NCBI GenBank assembly: GCA_001510575.1
Contig: LNGK01000010.1
Span: 867,825 to 931,824, forward strand
DNA length: 64,000 bases
Source: Knoxdaviesia capensis
Lineage: Eukaryota; Ascomycota; Sordariomycetes; Microascales; Gondwanamycetaceae
Direction of reading: 5' to 3'
Position 1 is the first letter of the stretch. Each line of letters opens with the position of its first letter. The position numbers were made by a program, and so were the translations under genes. Positions 58,801 through 64,000 of this stretch are shown here, piece after piece. The notes under the pieces are model-generated. The model was not told the origin of the DNA. It made no database searches and saw only the letters and a program-made list of their open reading frames with translations.

Positions 58801-61800
58801 CTAACGGGTGAACGACTGTGTCAGCATCCAAAACGTTTACGTATGTAGCTTCCAGTCTTGCCAGGCTTCTTCAATCACGTCTGTCGGGGTTGGGCAAATG
58901 CAAATCCATGAAATGTGGTCTCGAGAGAGTTGCATAACCTGGGCGGTTCCCTGTTTCCTCGCTTTGGAATCATTCCTGCACTACTGGTATCGCATCGCAA
59001 AAAAGGGGAGGGTGGACGTAATTTCCTGGTGATTGAGCTTTTCCGATGGCCGATGATCAGTGCACCGGTGTCGGCGGGAGGGCTACTCTGAGATCGATTT
59101 TCACGCTGTTGGGAATTTCGAGGTGGTTTGGTCTACAATTATCGGCTGTCCGGCCCAGCCAGAATAAGTTAGCCCGCGTGTGGTGGGGGACACCAAGTTC
59201 CAGGCCACGATCGTGATCGTGATCGGCAAAGTCAATACTGAGTTCGTCGACTGTTAATGAGCGTCAAGCAAGATGTAAACGGAGATTGATTCCAAAAGAT
59301 CTGGTTTTCAGATGTGTGTTGAACGGGGAGACACCGAGAATGATTCCATTCAAGATTGGCGCTTACAATCAACGATGTCGTTGAAGGGGGTTGGGGTTGG
59401 AGGTTGGATTAAGCGTGCGCCTTCCTCCAATGTCTATCCATTCCTTCCTTGTGTCTGTGGCTTGCCAACATCAGCCGCGCTGTTTCCGGAAGGTGCATCC
59501 AACTAGCACTCGCTTCCCGTCCCGTCCAGGGAAGTCACGATTAGACGCAGCCAAAACTGGGACAGTCAGCATCCAACATCTGAAGTTGTCGAAATGATAT
59601 ATGTATGTCCGTTACATATGAGCGCTTGAAAGTCGGCATCGACATGATTCCAATTCCAGTTCCAACTCACCTAGTTAGTTCAACCAAACTCTCGATGGGT
59701 AATTTGGAAATTACCTGCCTACAAGTTACAACAGCTCTAGAACAATCTGATATCCTGCCCGAGTCTTATTCCATCCCACATCCCTCACTTGCCGGCTGTA
59801 CGTCAGCAACACACACACTTCCTCTCGCAGAGTGTCACGGACCGCGTTAGAAAACGGCGGCGCGGAAATAAAAGCGGATACGCCGTGGGTACGTTCCGTT
59901 GGTGACCGGCCCCACTCGGATTGGCCCCTGATCTCCATCCCTGATACACCTCCGCTTTCCCTGAGAATCAACTCCTGTCACAACCGTCACATAAAAATGC
60001 CCTGCACTCTTTGAAAACTTTGCGCGTAGTCTTTCGGGGGGCCTGTGAAATAGGCAAAAGCTAAAATTTTCTTCTTAGGCGCAGCCCAATATGACAGAAC
60101 AGCAAGCATCCAGTCGGAGCAATGCTTTCCCCGTTTGGTTTCTTTTTTTCCCTTCGGACAGGGAAGTTCCAAACCCTTTTTTATCTTTTACCTTGAGCCA
60201 GATCCAGTCAAATGGTACAGAACTCGGACACAACTACCCTGTAGCCCACTGTTTCGTTTCTGCCTGAGCTTGGGGAGTAACAGTAAACGTCTACTGTGAT
60301 GCAGTGGTACCGGTCTGTTTCCCACTGTGTGTATGGATGTCGTTCTTTTTGCCGTGGACATCTCAAACATCGGGTTAGTTTACAGTGTATCCCGTAGTTT
60401 TGAAAGGCCGAGGAAGAAGGTCTAGCTCTCAAAGCCTACGTACACGATGTGGGTGGCTGGCTTCCTTGCATACATACTGTGGCTTGTTCACCTCATCCTG
60501 ATGTTTCTTCCCCCCTTTCTAGACCTCACTGGACCTTTGGAGGCTTAGACTGAGCTGATGGCATCGACGCCAGCTTTTATTTTCCCCCGGATAAGCTTCT
60601 TCCCTTTTGACTTCTTCGGTTCGGTGTTTTTGGCCGTCAAGCACCCCACTTAAACGAAAAGAAAGTTCTAACGGCGATATGGATGACACAAAATATGGGG
60701 AGAGTGAGATGGTCTAGATGGAGGGGAAAGACGAGGTCTAGATGCAAGAAAGTCACCATACAAGAACCATTTGCATCCTGGCCAGTGGGCAAGAGAGCAT
60801 GAACATGGAACCTTGAGTCAGGAGCACCTCTCTGGGAACCGTCAGAACTCTGGACCAGCACGTAGGTTGCGTAGCATACCAGACTCCGATATTCAGGCAG
60901 TTGGCCGTCATCCGCTTCACACATATTGCCCGTTATTCCCCGGCGGGCGTACATCCAGTCACCAACTGCTGCATCGGATCCTGAGAATGCGTGGCTGACA
61001 GACGAAAAGAAAGCAAGAAAACTGAATCTCCGGTCAGCTCCCTCCGTCACTCTCTCGGTTTCAAGGCCTTCCCTGCTCACGCAGGATCTTCTCTTTCGGC
61101 AACAGAATGCACAATGAGAACAGGGAGACGAGGCGATCGACACATCATCTACGTTTGCCGTCTCATGCCAAGCTTCGCACATCCTCTGCCCTTTCATTTT
61201 TCTCTGCCTCTCCAACCACCTCTGCATACTCCCAATTCTCATCGTGGTAGAGAGGGTAGACCATTCACCGCCCCTTGGTGGCTGATTGACGCATACGCAC
61301 ACAGCACAGCAAGATGTGCTCACGCCCCTGGTATCCGTACTACGGTGTGATCTTCATCTTGTAAGTCAAGCCTTGCTACAGATGTTCAGACCCTCTCTCA
61401 TTCCTCAGTCGATCTGGTTTCTTTCTCTCTCGTTGCTGCTTATGGCCATGCCTGTCTATAATGTTACAGCCATATGTTTTCCCTCGATTTTCCATTTTTC
61501 ACTGGCCGTTCGCCTGGGTATGCGCTGCAACCGCTTTTCTTTTGCTCTCTCTTCTTCCTTTCTCACGCCCCTCCTGTGTTTTGATGTTTGCCTCAAGTCC
61601 GGCCCTCGTTTTGTTCCCTTCTTACACGCCCCTGTAAACTGTAACCTTTATTCCCCGTCGTTTCCCTGGGCCTTCCTTGAAGTGTCTTATATCGCACGCA
61701 GACGTAGAGTATACCACGTCTTATACAGAACATCAGCTATAGCAGTCGTAAACAAGTACCGTAACCGCACTGCAGATTCTGCATTCACTTCGTATAACCA

Positions 61801-62307
61801 TCCGGTTTGAACTATACCTCCCATTTTCCCGTGATCGCCGTCGAACTGAAAGTTGTCGTTCCTCTCTTTACTTCCCCCCCTCCCATCCCATCGTTCATAG
61901 CCCTCCCTCCCTCTCTCTTTTTCTTTCCCCTTCTTCCTCTCTTCTTACTCTTTTTCTTCTCTCTTTCCTCCTCCACCTTCCTTCCTCCTCACATTTACAC
62001 TCTCTGTTTCTCTCTTTTTTTGTTCTTTTTTTTTAATCTTTCCTTTCTTTCCTTAATACTTGCTAGTCAAGAGAAAGGAAGATCACGTTGACCGTGTATC
62101 TGTTTTATAATTATCTTTATACATATTTTTTTTCTAATCCGAACAGTTAGGGGAAAGTCGTTCATTTTCCATCTTTTGCTTTTCCAGTTCTTTTTTTCCT
62201 CGGCCGGTTCCGATCTTACCATCGAAGTCGACGACAAAGTCGAGACACAGAAAGAGAAGCACGCCATCTTCTCTTTTCTAGTATAGCCCCAGAAAAAAGA
62301 AATCATC
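55824..62307. other. 6.5-kb intergenic region
   Basis: No gene I can support. A 10-bp inverted repeat (ATACGGAGTA) spans 56968-57094. A 177-codon hydrophobic open frame on the minus strand (57181-57714) is unassigned. From about 61340 the + strand is increasingly C/T-rich, with a dense tract at 61880-62060 that is probably the promoter or leader of the last gene. Confidence 0.45.
56968..57094. repeat. 127-bp element bounded by a 10-bp inverted repeat
   Basis: ATACGGAGTA at 56968-56977 and its exact reverse complement at 57085-57094. The inside is not palindromic. It could be a MITE-like remnant or paired regulatory sites. Confidence 0.35.
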
Positions 62308-63572
62308 ATGTCCACAATGGCTCTCCGATCTCTTCTCAGTGCCACTGCCATGGCTTCGGCCGTGTTCGCCCAGCAGAATGTGCAGTTCCAGGGTGTCGAT
62401 GACCTGACCCTTCTCGACAACGCCATCCAAGTCGGTTCGCAGTTTGATGGTACCCAGGCTTTCGGTGCCAGTGCCGAGCAGGTGCCGTCGCTGACGTCGG
62501 TCAACAACTTCCACAACTTCTGCGCTGGTCGGACCCTGACCAACGGTCTCCAGATCACCTCGGGATCCTGCAACGGTATCCCGTCCGGAGAGATCCCCGC
62601 CAAGGAGCGCATGGTGTCGGCCATCATCGTCAACCCTAAGAATGGTGATGTGTTGCAGTCCGGCCAGGACTTCAAGATTCAGGTGCAGATGGCCAACTTC
62701 CAGCCCGGTGCCTTCACCAACGCCTTCGCCACCTACTATGCCGTGCCCCAGTTCCTGAACGACCAGGGCATCATCATCGGCCACACCCACGTCACCGTGC
62801 AGGATCTCGGTTCCAGCCTTAACCCCTCGGTGCCCCCGGATGCGACCCAGTTCGCCTTCTTCAAGGGCATCAACGATGCCGGTAACGGCCGTGGCCTGTT
62901 GGCTGCCGATGTCAGCGGCGGACTTCCCCCTGGAAACTACCGTGTGTGCACCATTGTGTCGGCTGCCAACCATCAGCCTGTCTTCATGCCTGTCGCCCAG
63001 CGTGGAGCCCAGGATGATTGCAGCAAGTTCACCGTTGTTGGAAACGACTTCGACGTCAACAACGCTGCTAGCAACGGTGCTGGCGGTATCCAGGCTGCTG
63101 CTGATGTTGATGCTGCCGTCGCCCTCGGCCCCGGTGCCATTGACCCCAACGCTGATGCTGCTGCTGATGCTGATGCTGCCGCTGCTGCTGATGCTGCCGC
63201 TGCCGCTGATGCTGCCGCTGCCGCTGATGCTGCCGCTGCCGCTGATGCTGCCGCTGGAGCCAACAACAACGCCCAGGCCAATAACAACGACAACTCGCCC
63301 GATGCCCTCCGCCAGCAGGCAGAGGCTCTTGCTCGTCTGAGCCAGGGAGTAAGATCATCCCCTTAACAAGCAGTAGGCCTGGCCACCAGCTAACCTATTT
63401 TCATCTTTAGGGCAACAACGCCGCCGCTCAGGATAACAACAACGCTCAGGGCCAGGGCAACAACAACGCCCAGGGACAGAACCGCAATGGTGGCAACAAC
63501 CCTCAGGGCCAGGGCAACAACAATGCTCAGGGTCAGGGAAACAACAACGCTCAGGGTCAGAACCGCAACGGC

Positions 63573-63634
<62 letters not shown>

Positions 63635-63991
63635 CGCTCAGGGTCAGGGAAACAACAACGCCCAGGGTCAGAACCGCAACGGCAACAACAACGCTCAGGG
63701 CCAGGGCAACAACAACAACAACAACAACGCTCAGGGTCAGAACCGCAATGGTAACAACAACGCTCAGGGGCAGGGAAACAACAACGCCCAGGGAAACAAC
63801 AACAACAACCGGGCCTCTGCCGATTCCATCCGCCAGCAAGCTGAGTCGTTCGCTTCGCAAAGAGTAAGTTCTCCAGTACCAAACAAACAAGAGGCAGCAA
63901 GCACAGCCAACTAACATGCATCTCTCTCCAGGGTGGCAACAACAACAACCGGAGAATGACCCGCTTGGCCCGCCGTGAATGGGTGGCTTAG
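62308..63991 (+). CDS. Secreted fungal protein with Ala/Asp and Asn/Gln repeat tail
   Basis: Exons 62308-63348, 63411-63863 and 63932-63991, all phase 0, give 517 aa. A signal peptide ends near residue 21 (ASAVFAQ). Residues 25-250 match a conserved family of secreted fungal proteins, misleadingly called ribosomal protein S17 in some genomes: NNFHNFCAGRTLTNGLQ, GSCNGIPSGEIPA, IIGHTHVTVQDL, FFKGINDAGN, CTIVSAANHQPVF. Its biochemical role is unknown. The tail holds near-perfect ADAAAA repeats (DNA unit 18 bp), then NNNAQGQ repeats with a 21-Asn run. The motif RQQAE occurs just before both introns. The C-terminus (RRMTRLARREWVA) is basic, with no GPI signal. The first Met gives MSTMALRSLLSATAMASAV; the second (Met4) would also work. 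The CDS ends 9 bases before the window edge. Confidence 0.88.
63187..63256 (+). repeat. 18-bp tandem repeat in coding sequence
   Basis: Nearly four copies of an 18-bp unit encoding Ala-Asp-Ala-Ala-Ala-Ala, within exon 1 of the last gene. Confidence 0.9.
63573..63635 (+). repeat. (AAC)21 coding microsatellite
   Basis: 21 AAC codons in a row giving poly-Asn in exon 2 of the last gene. Copy number probably varies between strains. Confidence 0.95.
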
Positions 63992-64000
63992 GCGGACTCT

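Noticed and set aside
1..64000. A biosynthetic, mating-type or defence gene cluster
   Set aside because: The identified genes are unlinked housekeeping and cell-wall genes; no PKS, NRPS, HET/NLR or mating-type signature was seen.

Overview
The window is nuclear DNA of a filamentous ascomycete (Pezizomycotina; I cannot fix the class). Short spliceosomal introns with GTAAGT/GTGAGT-like donors, CTAAC/TACTAAC branch points and CAG/TAG acceptors support this. So do fungal-specific genes: the DASH subunit Dam1, the beta-1,3-glucan synthase Fks1, a CE4 chitin deacetylase, a fungal GH17 glucanase and a secreted protein of a fungus-specific family. I resolved 14 protein genes. I saw no tRNA, rRNA, CRISPR array or intact transposon. 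Exon structures are my own reading of splice signals and frame; every model closes in frame.

Layout: (1) 0.7-1.5 kb, secreted chitin deacetylase (+). (2) 5.4-7.0 kb, an unrecognised 469-aa protein (+) that looks like the C-lobe of a degenerate kinase; its intron holds a poly-C run and the only N in the window. (3) 8.7-11.5 kb, mitochondrial aconitase (-). (4) 14.1-17.9 kb, a compact group: prp3 (-) divergent from bud20 (+), which converges on dam1 (-). (5) 19.8-22.8 kb, a Sec14-like CRAL-TRIO protein (+) converging on a six-exon HIT-family gene hnt1 (-) with a 15-nt catalytic microexon. (6) 24.8-28.8 kb, mog1 (+) converging on a SprT-like/HMG-box protease gene (-). (7) 28.8-41.2 kb, a 12.3-kb stretch with no gene I can support, ending in about 2 kb of pyrimidine-rich DNA. 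(8) 41.2-47.2 kb, fks1 (+). (9) 49.3-51.2 kb, lcb1 (+). (10) 54.8-55.8 kb, GH17 glucanase (+). (11) 62.3-64.0 kb, a secreted Ala/Asp- and Asn/Gln-rich protein (+).

Most genes are housekeeping: TCA cycle, splicing, 60S export, kinetochore, nuclear import, sphingolipid synthesis. Four act at the cell surface or in the secretory route: chitin deacetylase, glucan synthase, GH17 and the secreted repeat protein. They are scattered and do not form a cluster. Nothing here looks like a biosynthetic cluster or defence island. The points most worth checking are the natural Fks1 residues at two echinocandin positions, the pseudokinase-like protein, the HIT microexon, the SprT-HMG protein, the duplicated module beside two introns in the last gene, and the empty region upstream of fks1.
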